From contig JAQBTG010000014.1 of assembly GCA_027624955.1 (NCBI GenBank), positions 1-64,000 on the forward strand: 64,000 nt of DNA, in the 5' to 3' direction. This document shows positions 43,815 to 52,436 of the stretch, one piece after another. Below the pieces are notes generated by a model. That model worked only from the letters and a program-made list of their open reading frames with translations. It was not told the DNA's origin and ran no database searches. Position numbers and translations under genes: made by a program. Position 1 is the stretch's first letter; each line of letters starts with the position of its first letter. This DNA comes from Pseudomonadota bacterium. GTDB taxonomy: Bacteria; Pseudomonadota; Alphaproteobacteria; UBA828.

Positions 43815-44120
43815 ATGAGCAGTCACGGCGAAGGCGCGCAGGCGCCTGGCGAATTCGAACGGCGTACCTGTCTGATTGCCAACCGCTTGGGCTTGCACGC
43901 CCGCGCCGCGGCAAAGTTCGTGCGTATGGCGGGTGCCTTCGATGCCGAAGTCTGGGTCATTCGCAATGGCAACCGGGTCTCCGGCACCTCGATTCTTGGC
44001 TTGATGATGCTGGCCGCGGCGCCGGGAACTGAAATTACGCTGGAAGCTAGAGGTCGTGAGACCGCAGAGATTCTCGCGGCATTGCTCAAATTGGTAGACG
44101 ATAAATTCGATGAAGATTGA
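43815..44120 (+). CDS. ptsH: Phosphocarrier protein HPr
   Basis: A 101-residue HPr. The PEP-dependent site is the histidine in RLGLHARAAAKFV (about residue 28). The region around Gram-positive Ser46 is kept as SGTSILGLMML, which fits an HprK target. A 14-residue polar extension precedes the domain. It overlaps the start of ptsI by 11 bases, implying coupled translation. Confidence 0.93.
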   Translation: MSSHGEGAQAPGEFERRTCLIANRLGLHARAAAKFVRMAGAFDAEVWVIRNGNRVSGTSILGLMMLAAAPGTEITLEARGRETAEILAALLKLVDDKFDED

Positions 44121-45933
44121 CGAGACAGTCCACGGCAAGGGCCGGCCTGAGCTTGCCGACGCCGCTGGCGATGGCGCTGCCGCTCCGGTGTTGGCGGAAC
44201 TGAAATATTCAGGATTGGGCGTGTCCGCCGGCATCGCGATTGGCCCGGCGCATGTGATGGAGCGCGGCCTGATCGATGTGCCCGACTATTGCGTCACCGA
44301 CATCGACGCCGAGCTAAAACGTTTTGATGGCGCCGTACAATTTTCGATTAAGCAGGTCGAGAAATTGCGCATTAAGGCGTCGGCGCTGTCCGGGGCGGCG
44401 GCGGAGGAACTGACCTATCTGCTCGAAGCGCACCGCCAAATGCTGGCCGGCTCGCGCCTTGTCCGCGGTGTCGAAGACCGCATTCGCAAGGACAAGCTTA
44501 ACGCCGAAGCGGCCGTGCAGGCCGAGTTGTCGCAAATCGGTCATGCCTTCGCGGAGATTGAGGATACCTATCTCGCCGGCAAGATTCAGGAGGTGCGTGA
44601 AGTCAGCGCCCGCCTGGTTCGCAATTTAACCAAAGCGGATTATCAGGCCTTCTCGGGCTTGGTGCCGGGCTCAATTATCATTGCCGAGGAAATTACACCA
44701 GCGGATACAGCGTTGATGGATCCGGCGATCGTCGGCGGATTCGCATCCGCCCTCGGTGGCGCCGAAGGGCATACCACGATCATGGCGCGCTCGCTCGGGC
44801 TGCCGGCGGTTTTGGGCGTCCCCAACCTTGTGCATGACGTGCGGCCGGGCGATATAATTGTCGTCGACGGCGTGCGCGGCACGGTGATCGTCAATCCAAG
44901 CGCGGCAACCATCGCCCGCTTCGAGCGCCGGCGCGAAGCCCTTGCCAGGCGCCAGCGCCAGCTTGAGCGTTTGCGCAGCGTACCTGCCATGACCCGCGAT
45001 GAAGTGCGCATAACATTGCAGTGCAATTTGGAATTGCCCTCTGAATTGGCCTTGGCCCGTCAAGTCGGCGCCGAAGGCGTCGGCCTGCTGCGCAGTGAAT
45101 TCCTTTATATGAACCGCGATACATTGCCTAGCGAAGACGAGCAATATGTTGCCTTCAGGGACATCCTCGAAGGCATGGAAGGCCACCCCGTAACCGTGCG
45201 CACCCTCGATGTGGGCAGCGACAAACTAGCCTATTCTCTGGGCGAGCATATCAGTCCAAGCGCCAACCCAGCATTGGGTCTGCGCGCAATCCGCCTATCT
45301 CTCAAAGTGCGCAAATTGCTCGAAACCCAACTCGCTGCCATGTTGCGTGCGAGCGCGCATGGCAAACTCCGCATCCTGCTGCCGATGATCAATACTTCGA
45401 GCGAGATCAAGCGTGTCCGCGAAGCAATGGATAAGGTGGTCCGGCGGTTGGAGCGCAAGCGCGCGGCCATGTCGGACCCGTTGCCCCAACTCGGCATCAT
45501 GATCGAGACGCCGGGCGCCGCATTGACCGCCGACAGCCTGGCCAAGAATTGCGATTATTTCTCCATCGGTACCAACGACCTCACCATGTATACCCTGGCC
45601 GCCGACCGCGGAGACGAGCAGGTGGCGCATCTTTATGACCCGCTGCACCCGGCCGTACTGCGGCTTATCAGATATACTGCGCAAGCCGGCGCCGCTGCCG
45701 GAATTCCGGTTAATCTATGCGGTGAAATGGCGGGCGACCCACGCTTAACGGCGCTGCTGTTGGGCTTGGGATTGCGCGACCTTTCAATGTCCGCGCCCAA
45801 TTTGCCGCGCGTCAAGCAGCGCGTCCTGGGCCTTGAAATGTCGGATGCACAGCGGCGCGCCGAACAAATCATGGAACAATCCGATTCGGGCATCATAGCT
45901 GCGCTCCTGGACGATTTTAACACCCTCGAATAG
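44110..45933 (+). CDS. ptsI: Phosphoenolpyruvate-protein phosphotransferase (enzyme I)
   Basis: A 607-residue EI. It contains the phospho-histidine motif GGAEGHTTIMARSLGLPAV (about residue 222), the HPr-binding helical part, and the PEP-binding barrel with VGLLRSEFLYM, LDVGSD and CGEMAGDP. The N-terminus carries a roughly 30-residue polar lead but no GAF domain, so it resembles PtsI rather than EI-Ntr (PtsP). It feeds phosphate to the overlapping HPr gene product. Confidence 0.95.
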   Translation: MKIDETVHGKGRPELADAAGDGAAAPVLAELKYSGLGVSAGIAIGPAHVMERGLIDVPDYCVTDIDAELKRFDGAVQFSIKQVEKLRIKASALSGAAAEELTYLLEAHRQMLAGSRLVRGVEDRIRKDKLNAEAAVQAELSQIGHAFAEIEDTYLAGKIQEVREVSARLVRNLTKADYQAFSGLVPGSIIIAEEITPADTALMDPAIVGGFASALGGAEGHTTIMARSLGLPAVLGVPNLVHDVRPGDIIVVDGVRGTVIVNPSAATIARFERRREALARRQRQLERLRSVPAMTRDEVRITLQCNLELPSELALARQVGAEGVGLLRSEFLYMNRDTLPSEDEQYVAFRDILEGMEGHPVTVRTLDVGSDKLAYSLGEHISPSANPALGLRAIRLSLKVRKLLETQLAAMLRASAHGKLRILLPMINTSSEIKRVREAMDKVVRRLERKRAAMSDPLPQLGIMIETPGAALTADSLAKNCDYFSIGTNDLTMYTLAADRGDEQVAHLYDPLHPAVLRLIRYTAQAGAAAGIPVNLCGEMAGDPRLTALLLGLGLRDLSMSAPNLPRVKQRVLGLEMSDAQRRAEQIMEQSDSGIIAALLDDFNTLE

Positions 45934-45979
45934 CCGTCAAATAACCGATTTTCCGCCGTGTGCGCCTTGTGTGCCACGG

Positions 45980-46000
45980 GCGGCGGTGTTACAACGCCGC
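45980..46000 (+). promoter_or_regulatory. Leader hairpin upstream of ahcY
   Basis: GCGGCGGTG-TTA-CAACGCCGC forms a nine-base stem with one mismatch, 74 bases before the ahcY start. It may end ptsI transcripts or form a 5' leader structure. I could not match it to a known SAH or SAM riboswitch. Confidence 0.35.
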
Positions 46001-46073
46001 GCGCGGCAGGAGCGCCGTTTTGGTGCCCGCCACCCTCGTCAAACCCTCAGCCATCTACGCCGGAGAATATTCC

Positions 46074-47369
46074 ATGTCGGACGCTACCGATTTCAAGGTC
46101 AAAGACATTTCGCTCGCCGATTGGGGCCGCAAGGAAATCGCCATCGCGGAAACTGAAATGCCGGGCCTCATGGCGCTGCGCCAGGAATTTGGCGCCGCCG
46201 CACCGCTTTCCGGCGCGCGCATTCTCGGCTGCCTGCACATGACCATCCAAACCGCCGTCCTCATCGAGACATTGACGGCGCTCGGCGCGACGGTGCGGTG
46301 GTCAAGCTGCAATATCTTCTCGACCCAAGATCACGCGGCGGCGGCGATCGCCGTCACCGGCGTGCCGGTGTTCGCCTGGAAGGGCGAGACCGAAGAAGAA
46401 TATGAATGGTGCATCAAGCAAACCATCGAAGCACCGGACGGCTGGCGGGTGAATATGATCCTCGATGATGGCGGCGATCTGACCAAGATTCTGCATGACA
46501 GCTATGGCGACCAGATGGCCGCGGTCAAGGGAGTCTCGGAAGAGACCACCACCGGCGTGCTGCGCCTCTATGACATGGAAAAAGCCGGCACCCTCAAGGT
46601 GCCAGCCATCAACGTCAATGATTCCGTCACCAAGTCGAAATTCGACAATCTCTACGGCTGCCGCGAGAGCCTCGTGGACGGCATCAAACGGGCGACCGAC
46701 GTGATGCTGGCCGGGAAAATAGCGGTGGTGAACGGCTATGGCGACGTTGGCAAAGGCTGTGCGGTTTCGCTGCGCGGCCAAGGCGCTCGAGTGTTGGTGA
46801 CCGAGGTCGATCCGATCTGCGCCCTGCAGGCTTCGATGGAGGGCTATGAGGTCACCACCATGGACGATGCGGCATCCCGGGGCGATATCTTCGTCACCGC
46901 GACCGGCAATTTGGATGTGATTACCCTCGATCACATGCGCCAGATGAAGGACCGCGCCATCGTCTGCAATATCGGCCATTTCGATTCTGAAATTCAGATC
47001 GCCGAGCTGCAGAATTACCCCTGGCACGAGGTCAAGCCGCAGGTCGACGAGGTCGAATTTCCCGATGGCAAGCGTTTGATCGTGCTGGCTAAGGGCCGCT
47101 TGGTGAATTTGGGCTGTGCTACCGGCCATCCCAGTTTCGTTATGAGCACCTCTTTTTCAAATCAGGTGTTGGCGCAGATGGAACTTTGGGCCAACAACGG
47201 GATGTATGAGAACAAGGTCTATACCCTGCCCAAATATCTCGATGAGAAAGTCGCAGCGCTGCATTTGGACAAGCTCGGCGTCAAGCTCACCAAGTTAAGC
47301 GATGAACAGGCCAAATATATCGGTGTGTCCGCGGATGGTCCCTTCAAGTCCGATCACTACCGTTATTAA
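46074..47369 (+). CDS. ahcY: S-adenosylhomocysteinase
   Basis: AhcY hydrolyses SAH to adenosine and homocysteine, clearing the product inhibitor of methyltransferases. ATG 46074 ([16 protein letters not shown]) is preceded by CGGAGAATATTCC and matches the family N-terminus; the longer frame from 45960 is not supported. The 431-residue product has [26 protein letters not shown], the NAD loop [12 protein letters not shown] (about 217-228), and the C-terminal [12 protein letters not shown] that closes the active site of the partner subunit. Confidence 0.96.
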   Translation: MSDATDFKVKDISLADWGRKEIAIAETEMPGLMALRQEFGAAAPLSGARILGCLHMTIQTAVLIETLTALGATVRWSSCNIFSTQDHAAAAIAVTGVPVFAWKGETEEEYEWCIKQTIEAPDGWRVNMILDDGGDLTKILHDSYGDQMAAVKGVSEETTTGVLRLYDMEKAGTLKVPAINVNDSVTKSKFDNLYGCRESLVDGIKRATDVMLAGKIAVVNGYGDVGKGCAVSLRGQGARVLVTEVDPICALQASMEGYEVTTMDDAASRGDIFVTATGNLDVITLDHMRQMKDRAIVCNIGHFDSEIQIAELQNYPWHEVKPQVDEVEFPDGKRLIVLAKGRLVNLGCATGHPSFVMSTSFSNQVLAQMELWANNGMYENKVYTLPKYLDEKVAALHLDKLGVKLTKLSDEQAKYIGVSADGPFKSDHYRY

Positions 47370-47419
47370 CGGTATGGCAACCGTTCTGGGTTAAGGATAG
47401 GGGCCCGCCGGGCGGGCCC
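47358..47419. terminator. Paired hairpins between convergent ahcY and a small ORF
   Basis: TACCGTT-ATT-AACGGTA (47358-47374) spans the ahcY stop codon. A second, very GC-rich inverted repeat GGGCCCGCC-G-GGCGGGCCC (47401-47419) follows. Their place between convergent genes fits a two-way terminator, though neither has a clear T-run. Confidence 0.55.
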
Positions 47420-47426
47420 GCGCACC

Positions 47427-47570
47427 TTAATCCCCGCCCTCCGGAAGAGAGTCCGTATGATCGTCGGCGCGCGGGTCTAACATAATTTTGCGTGCGCTGT
47501 ACCAGATCAGAACACCAACGATACCGGTCGAAAGCATGATCAGTAGCGGCAAGGCGAGATCCCAAGTCAT
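47427..47570 (-). CDS. Small single-pass membrane protein, unknown function
   Basis: A 47-residue ORF starting MTWDLALPLLIMLSTGIVGV. It has one hydrophobic helix, a positive stop (YSARK), and an acidic C-terminal tail (DPRADDHTDSLPEGG). The ATG at 47570 has an excellent ribosome-binding site (GGAGAG, six bases upstream), the best evidence that it is translated. The longer frame running to 47711 is not needed. It faces ahcY and is divergent from divL with about 170 bases between starts. I do not recognise a family. Confidence 0.65.
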   Translation of the reverse strand: MTWDLALPLLIMLSTGIVGVLIWYSARKIMLDPRADDHTDSLPEGGD

Positions 47571-47739
47571 TGCTTCTCTCCTTAAAAGTATATTCACCAT
47601 AAATTGCTCGGCGCAGCAGTGTCGCGCCGACAATGTTGCCCATTTCAACCGAAATCCACGCAGCACGCTTTGAGGTAGATCAAACTGGGCATGCGGTATC
47701 TTGTTTGGCATTCAGTTGACCCCTAACATTGGTCTGTCT

Positions 47740-50166
47740 ATGACAGCTCACGGAGCCCTCAGCGCTGTGCGCCGGACGATGGCTGGATTTATGTTTCTGG
47801 CTGTCGCTCTGGCTGCCAAGGGCGCATTCGCAGCCTGGCAAGCCGATGACGCGGCGCTCCTTGGCGTGGGCGGTGTCGCTTTGCTTGCATTCGCAGCGGC
47901 GATCCATTTCCGCGCCGGGCTTTTGCAGCAACGCATCACCGGCGCAGAACTGCAAAAAACGGCGTTTAGCGCGCGGCGCATGCTCGAATCCGAGCTAAAG
48001 ACCGCCGGCATTCACATCCTCAACGTTCAGAACCCCGGCGGCAAAGGCGCGGCCACGCGGGAAAGCTTTAAGGAGGCCCTAGGCGAACTATTGTCGGCTG
48101 AGGATTGCGTCCAGCTTTTCGCCGCAATTGACGGCCTGGTTGAGAACGGAAAATCGCTGTCTCTGCGTTGCGCCGGACGGATCGACGGCGAGACATATGC
48201 GGTCAACGGCTTTGTCGCCGGCGCCGGCGACATCACGCTAATCCTGCGCGATTGCTCCCACGAACGCGCGCAAAGCGCCGAATTGAGCGCCGAGATCGAC
48301 CATTTGCGGCTCCTTCTCGATGCCGTTGAAATGCCCATATGGCAACGCGCCGCCAATTTGGATTTAAGCTGGTGCAACAAATCCTACGCGCGGCACGTCG
48401 ATTCGTCGCCGCGCCGCGTGCAACGAGAGCATGGTCCCGAATTGATCTCCGGCGTCGGGCGGGTAGAAGCGCGCGCGCTCGCGCAAGCGGTCGTGCAGGG
48501 CCGCATGGTAAATCGCGCCCGCCACCATGTTGTGGTTGGCGGCGAGCGCCGCTATCTGGACATTGTCGAATCGCCTCTTGGCCCCAGTGGCAGTGATGGC
48601 GGCGGAACCGTTGGCTGGGCGCACGATATCAGCGACTTGGAACAAGCCGAGGCCGATCTCAAGCGCCACATCGAGGCGCACGCGCAAGTCTTGCAGTCGC
48701 TCAACACCTCAATCGCCGTCTATGCGGCCGATACGCGCCTGATATTTTTCAACAGTGAATTCGTCAAATTGTTTGATCTCGACGAGGGTTGGCTGAGCGG
48801 CGAGCCGACCTTGTCCGAAGTGCTGGAAGCACAGCGTGAGCGGCGGCGCCTGCCCGAGCAGGCCGATTGGCGTCTCTATAAGAAACGGACGAACGATCTC
48901 TTTACCAGCGTCACCGAGCCCGAAGAGGAATTGCTGCACCTGCCGGACGGCTCGACCCTGCGCCATGTCGTACTGCCGCATCCGTTTGGCGGCCTGCAGT
49001 TCATGTCGCAGGACGTCACCGATAGATACACTCTGGAGCGCTCCTACAGCACTTTGACGGCGGTGCAGCGCGCGACACTCGACAATCTGTTCGAGGCGGT
49101 TGCCGTGTTTGGCGCTGACGGCAAGCTCAAACTGTCAAATCCCGGCTTCGCGACCCTGTGGGAACTCAGTCAGGAGCAATTGGTCGGCGAGCCGCATATA
49201 GCCGAAATCACCGAAATGTCGCGCAAATTTATCGATGGCGGCGACGATTGGGAAAATTATAAAACCGTTCATATTGCGCGGATCAGTGAGCGTGAGCGAT
49301 CGACGATGCGGCTCGAGCGGTGCGATCAGAAAGTGCTGGAGTGCACTTATGTGCCGCTGCCTGACGGCGCGACGCTGATCACCTATCTCGATATCACTGA
49401 CAGCTTTCAAGTTGAGCGTGCGCTGCGCGACCGCGCGCAGGCGTTGGAAGCCGCTGATCGCCTCAAATCCGAATTTATCGCCAATGTTTCTTACGAGCTG
49501 CGCACGCCGCTCAATACGGTTATCGGCTTTACCGAAATTTTGGCCAATCAATATTTCGGCCAGCTCAATGAGCGCCAACAGGAATATGTCTCGGGCATTC
49601 TGCAATCCTCTCAGCAATTGCTGTCGCTGATCAACAACATCCTCGATTTAGCCACCATAGAGGCCGGCCTGATGGTGTTGGAGATCGAATCGATCGATGT
49701 GCATGCAACCTTATTGAGCATGCTTAATCTGCTCCAGGAACGCGTGCGCTCCAAACAGCTTCAGGTCGCGTTCGACTGCGATCCTGACATCGGCCAGATG
49801 GAAGCCGACGAGCGGCGGATTAAACAGATAATCTTCAACCTCCTGAACAACGCGACAAAATATACACCGGCAAGCGGATCGATGACGCTGGGCGCACGGC
49901 GCGAGGGCCATGACATCCATGTCTGGGTGTCTGATTCCGGCGTGGGAATTGCCGGTGGGGAACATGGCCAAGCATTCGAGCGGTTTTGGCAGGCCGACAA
50001 TCCGCTGGCGCGCCAGGGCGGTACCGGGCTTGGCTTGTCGTTGGTCAAGAATTTCGTCGAATTGCATGGCGGCTCCGTGACCTTGGACTCGGCTCTCGAA
50101 AAAGGCACGACGGTGACCTGTGTGTTCCCAAGCCGCCAAGCAAGTTCGCGTGCGGCCGAGATTTGA
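47740..50166 (+). CDS. divL: DivL-like tyrosine pseudo-histidine kinase
   Basis: A protein of about 808 residues with two N-terminal membrane helices, at least three PAS-like regions, a DHp domain and a full ATPase domain. In the DHp the phospho-acceptor histidine is replaced: VSYELRTPLN, Tyr at about residue 585 (TAC at 49492). The ATP-binding boxes are complete (RRIKQIIFNLLNNATKYTP, DSGVGIAGG, GGTGLGLSLVKNF). This is the hallmark of DivL, which in Caulobacter reads DivK phosphorylation and controls CckA and so CtrA. Position after ahcY and before tsaE supports orthology. Start uncertain: ATG 47740 used; TTG 47701 or ATG 47779 possible. Confidence 0.85.
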   Translation: MTAHGALSAVRRTMAGFMFLAVALAAKGAFAAWQADDAALLGVGGVALLAFAAAIHFRAGLLQQRITGAELQKTAFSARRMLESELKTAGIHILNVQNPGGKGAATRESFKEALGELLSAEDCVQLFAAIDGLVENGKSLSLRCAGRIDGETYAVNGFVAGAGDITLILRDCSHERAQSAELSAEIDHLRLLLDAVEMPIWQRAANLDLSWCNKSYARHVDSSPRRVQREHGPELISGVGRVEARALAQAVVQGRMVNRARHHVVVGGERRYLDIVESPLGPSGSDGGGTVGWAHDISDLEQAEADLKRHIEAHAQVLQSLNTSIAVYAADTRLIFFNSEFVKLFDLDEGWLSGEPTLSEVLEAQRERRRLPEQADWRLYKKRTNDLFTSVTEPEEELLHLPDGSTLRHVVLPHPFGGLQFMSQDVTDRYTLERSYSTLTAVQRATLDNLFEAVAVFGADGKLKLSNPGFATLWELSQEQLVGEPHIAEITEMSRKFIDGGDDWENYKTVHIARISERERSTMRLERCDQKVLECTYVPLPDGATLITYLDITDSFQVERALRDRAQALEAADRLKSEFIANVSYELRTPLNTVIGFTEILANQYFGQLNERQQEYVSGILQSSQQLLSLINNILDLATIEAGLMVLEIESIDVHATLLSMLNLLQERVRSKQLQVAFDCDPDIGQMEADERRIKQIIFNLLNNATKYTPASGSMTLGARREGHDIHVWVSDSGVGIAGGEHGQAFERFWQADNPLARQGGTGLGLSLVKNFVELHGGSVTLDSALEKGTTVTCVFPSRQASSRAAEI

Positions 50167-50209
50167 ACCGTTGCCGTCACGCCGCCGCAGGTATGCTATG
50201 ATTTAGGCG

Positions 50210-50695
50210 ATGTCGCATCCTGACGATTTGCATCCCTTCCTTGTGCGGCTCGATGGCCTGAGCGCCACCGACGCGCTCGCCGGCCGCTTGGCACACCTGG
50301 CCGAGGCCGGCGATATTATCGGCCTTGCCGGTGATCTTGGTGCCGGCAAAACGACCTTCGCGCGCGCCTTTATTTGTGCCCGGATGGGCCCCGTCGACGT
50401 GCCGAGCCCGACATTCACGCTGGTTCAGATTTATGAGAATGATGGCGGCGCGCCGGTTTGGCATTTTGATCTCTACCGGTTGGAGGATTCCGAAGAGATT
50501 TATGAGCTCGGCATCGAAGAGGCCTTCGGTAGCGCGATCTGCCTGATCGAGTGGCCGGAAAAAATGGCCGGCAACGAACCGCTGGACTGGTTGGAGATGC
50601 GCCTGACTGCGGGCGACAGCGAAACCTCCCGGCGCGCGGCATTCATGGCGCACGGTGCGCGCGCCGCGCACTTGCTGCGCCGCCTCAGGGCATGA
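50210..50695 (+). CDS. tsaE: tRNA threonylcarbamoyladenosine biosynthesis protein TsaE
   Basis: A small P-loop ATPase that with TsaB and TsaD makes t6A at position 37 of ANN-decoding tRNAs. At 161 residues it shows Walker A GDLGAGKTTFARAF (about 41-54), PSPTFTLVQIYE, HFDLYRLED and LIEWPEKM, all typical of TsaE. Its stop overlaps the amgK start by ATGA. Confidence 0.95.
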   Translation: MSHPDDLHPFLVRLDGLSATDALAGRLAHLAEAGDIIGLAGDLGAGKTTFARAFICARMGPVDVPSPTFTLVQIYENDGGAPVWHFDLYRLEDSEEIYELGIEEAFGSAICLIEWPEKMAGNEPLDWLEMRLTAGDSETSRRAAFMAHGARAAHLLRRLRA

Positions 50696-51696
50696 CGAAC
50701 TTGGCGCGCGGGGCACCTGAGCGCGGCCGTGAAATAGATCACTTTCTCTCCGCCGCCGGATGGTCCGGCGCGGTGTGCGCGCCGTTGGCCGGCGATGCCT
50801 CGGCGCGACGCTATCTGCGCTTGCGGCGCGGGAGTGAAAGCGCCGTGCTGATGGATTCCGGCGCCACAGATATCGGGCCGTTCTGCCATGTCGCGCGGCA
50901 CTTGCGCGGCCTCGGCTACAGTGCGCCCGGTATTCTGGCCGAAGATAGCGCCGGGCGCTTGTTGCTGCTCGAGGATTTGGGCGATCTCAGTTTTTCGCGC
51001 TGCCTCGAAGACCCGAGCGGCCCCGCTGCGGTGATGCTCTATAGCGCCGCCGTCGATCTTCTTGTCGAACTGGGCAGAGCGCCGGTTGGCGCAGGTATTC
51101 CGGCCATGGACGCGGATTATCTGGCGGCTGAAATCCGCCTGTTCGCTGAATGGTGGCCGCCCGACGGCAGTGCTGCGCCGGCACGGGCGGCGCAAGTCGA
51201 TGCTTGGGTTGCGGCATGGCGGGACGCACATGAGCTCGCTCTGATGCCGCCCCAGGGCCTCGCCTTGCGCGATTTTCACGCTGCCAATCTGATGTGGTTG
51301 CCGGGCCGCGAAGGGCTCGGCAGGGTCGGCCTGCTCGATTTTCAAGACGCCGTCGCGGCGCCGCTCGCCTATGATCTGATGTCGCTGTTGCAAGATGTCC
51401 GCCGCGACGTGCCGGAGGATTTACAGGCGGCGATGATCGCGCGCTTCCTCGCCGCCTTTCCTGAGCTCGACGTCGCGGCGTTCCGCACCGCCTACGCGAT
51501 CTTGGGCGCCCATCGCAATCTCCGTATCGCCGGCATTTTTTCACGTCTTGCCCGGCGTGATGGCAAGCGCGGTTATCTCGACTATCTGCCACGGGTGTGG
51601 CGCTACATCGCCGCCGATCTCCGCCACCCGGCCTTGGCGCCGGTCGCGCAATGGCTCGCCCAACATGTGCCGGCGTCGCAGCGCGGGGGCGGGTGA
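50692..51696 (+). CDS. amgK: Anomeric MurNAc/GlcNAc kinase AmgK (APH fold)
   Basis: A 334-residue aminoglycoside-phosphotransferase-fold kinase. The catalytic loop is ALRDFHAANLMWL and the metal-binding loop is VGLLDFQDAVAAPLAYDL, both characteristic of AmgK rather than antibiotic kinases. AmgK phosphorylates the anomeric hydroxyl of MurNAc in peptidoglycan recycling, by-passing de novo UDP-MurNAc synthesis. The next gene is the cognate uridylyltransferase MurU, overlapping by one base, which strengthens the call. ATG 50692 overlaps the tsaE stop. Confidence 0.88.
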   Translation: MTNLARGAPERGREIDHFLSAAGWSGAVCAPLAGDASARRYLRLRRGSESAVLMDSGATDIGPFCHVARHLRGLGYSAPGILAEDSAGRLLLLEDLGDLSFSRCLEDPSGPAAVMLYSAAVDLLVELGRAPVGAGIPAMDADYLAAEIRLFAEWWPPDGSAAPARAAQVDAWVAAWRDAHELALMPPQGLALRDFHAANLMWLPGREGLGRVGLLDFQDAVAAPLAYDLMSLLQDVRRDVPEDLQAAMIARFLAAFPELDVAAFRTAYAILGAHRNLRIAGIFSRLARRDGKRGYLDYLPRVWRYIAADLRHPALAPVAQWLAQHVPASQRGGG

Positions 51697-52436
51697 TGAG
51701 CACGGATTTTCCAAGCCATGCAATGGTGCTTGCCGCAGGGCTCGGCACGCGCATGCGCGCCGCCAGCGATAGCTTGCCGAAACCGCTGATGTCGTGCGCC
51801 GGCAGGCCGCTGATCGACCATGTGCTCGATCTACTGGCTGCCGCCGGCAGTCAATCGGTCGTGGTTAATAGCCATTATCTTGGTGATGTGCTGGCCGCGC
51901 ATGTTGAAGCGTACGCCGCCCGCCATGCTACACCAGCGATTCGTCTGTCGCCTGAAAAGCAGTTGCTGGATACTGGCGGCGGTGTGGCACAGGCGTTGCC
52001 GCATTTGGGCCCGGCGCCGTTTTTTGTGCTCAACAGCGACGCCATTTTGGATAGCGCGACGGCGCTGGGGCGGCTCGCGGCGGCCTGGGACGACGCGCGC
52101 ATGGATGCGCTGCTGCTGCTCTGCCCCCCGGCGCGCGCGGTCGGCCATTCCGGCGGCGGCGATTTCCACCTCGGCGAGGACGGCCGCCCGGTGCGCGCCA
52201 TCGGTGCCGCCGACGCGCATATCTTTTGCGGCGTTCAATTGCTTCACCCGCGCCTGTTTCACAATGCGCCGAGCGGCCCCTATTCGCTTAATTTGCATTA
52301 TGACGAGGCCGCTGCGGCGGGGCGTCTGTTCGCCCTCGAACATGACGGCTGGTGGTATCATGTTGGCACGCCCGAGGCGTTGGCTGAAGCCGGGCGGCGG
52401 TTGTTGCAGGCGCGGCGCGAAGGAGCGCGCGAATGA
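51696..52436 (+). CDS. murU: MurNAc-1-phosphate uridylyltransferase MurU
   Basis: A 246-residue nucleotidyltransferase of the GT-A fold. The signature MVLAAGLGTRMRAASDSLPK at the N-terminus, ETGGGV-type segment (LLDTGGGVAQAL) and metal-binding NSDAI are present. MurU joins UTP and MurNAc-1-phosphate to UDP-MurNAc, using the AmgK product. ATG 51696 shares one base with the amgK stop, and its own stop overlaps addB by ATGA. Confidence 0.88.
   Translation: MSTDFPSHAMVLAAGLGTRMRAASDSLPKPLMSCAGRPLIDHVLDLLAAAGSQSVVVNSHYLGDVLAAHVEAYAARHATPAIRLSPEKQLLDTGGGVAQALPHLGPAPFFVLNSDAILDSATALGRLAAAWDDARMDALLLLCPPARAVGHSGGGDFHLGEDGRPVRAIGAADAHIFCGVQLLHPRLFHNAPSGPYSLNLHYDEAAAAGRLFALEHDGWWYHVGTPEALAEAGRRLLQARREGARE

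Noticed and set aside
45934-46073. SAH or SAM riboswitch upstream of ahcY
   Set aside because: I could not place the conserved core of these riboswitches; only a simple GC-rich hairpin is evident. A covariance-model scan would settle it.
50692-51696. Antibiotic aminoglycoside phosphotransferase
   Set aside because: The fold is APH-like, but the LRDFHAANLMWL loop and the overlapping murU gene point to AmgK cell-wall recycling.
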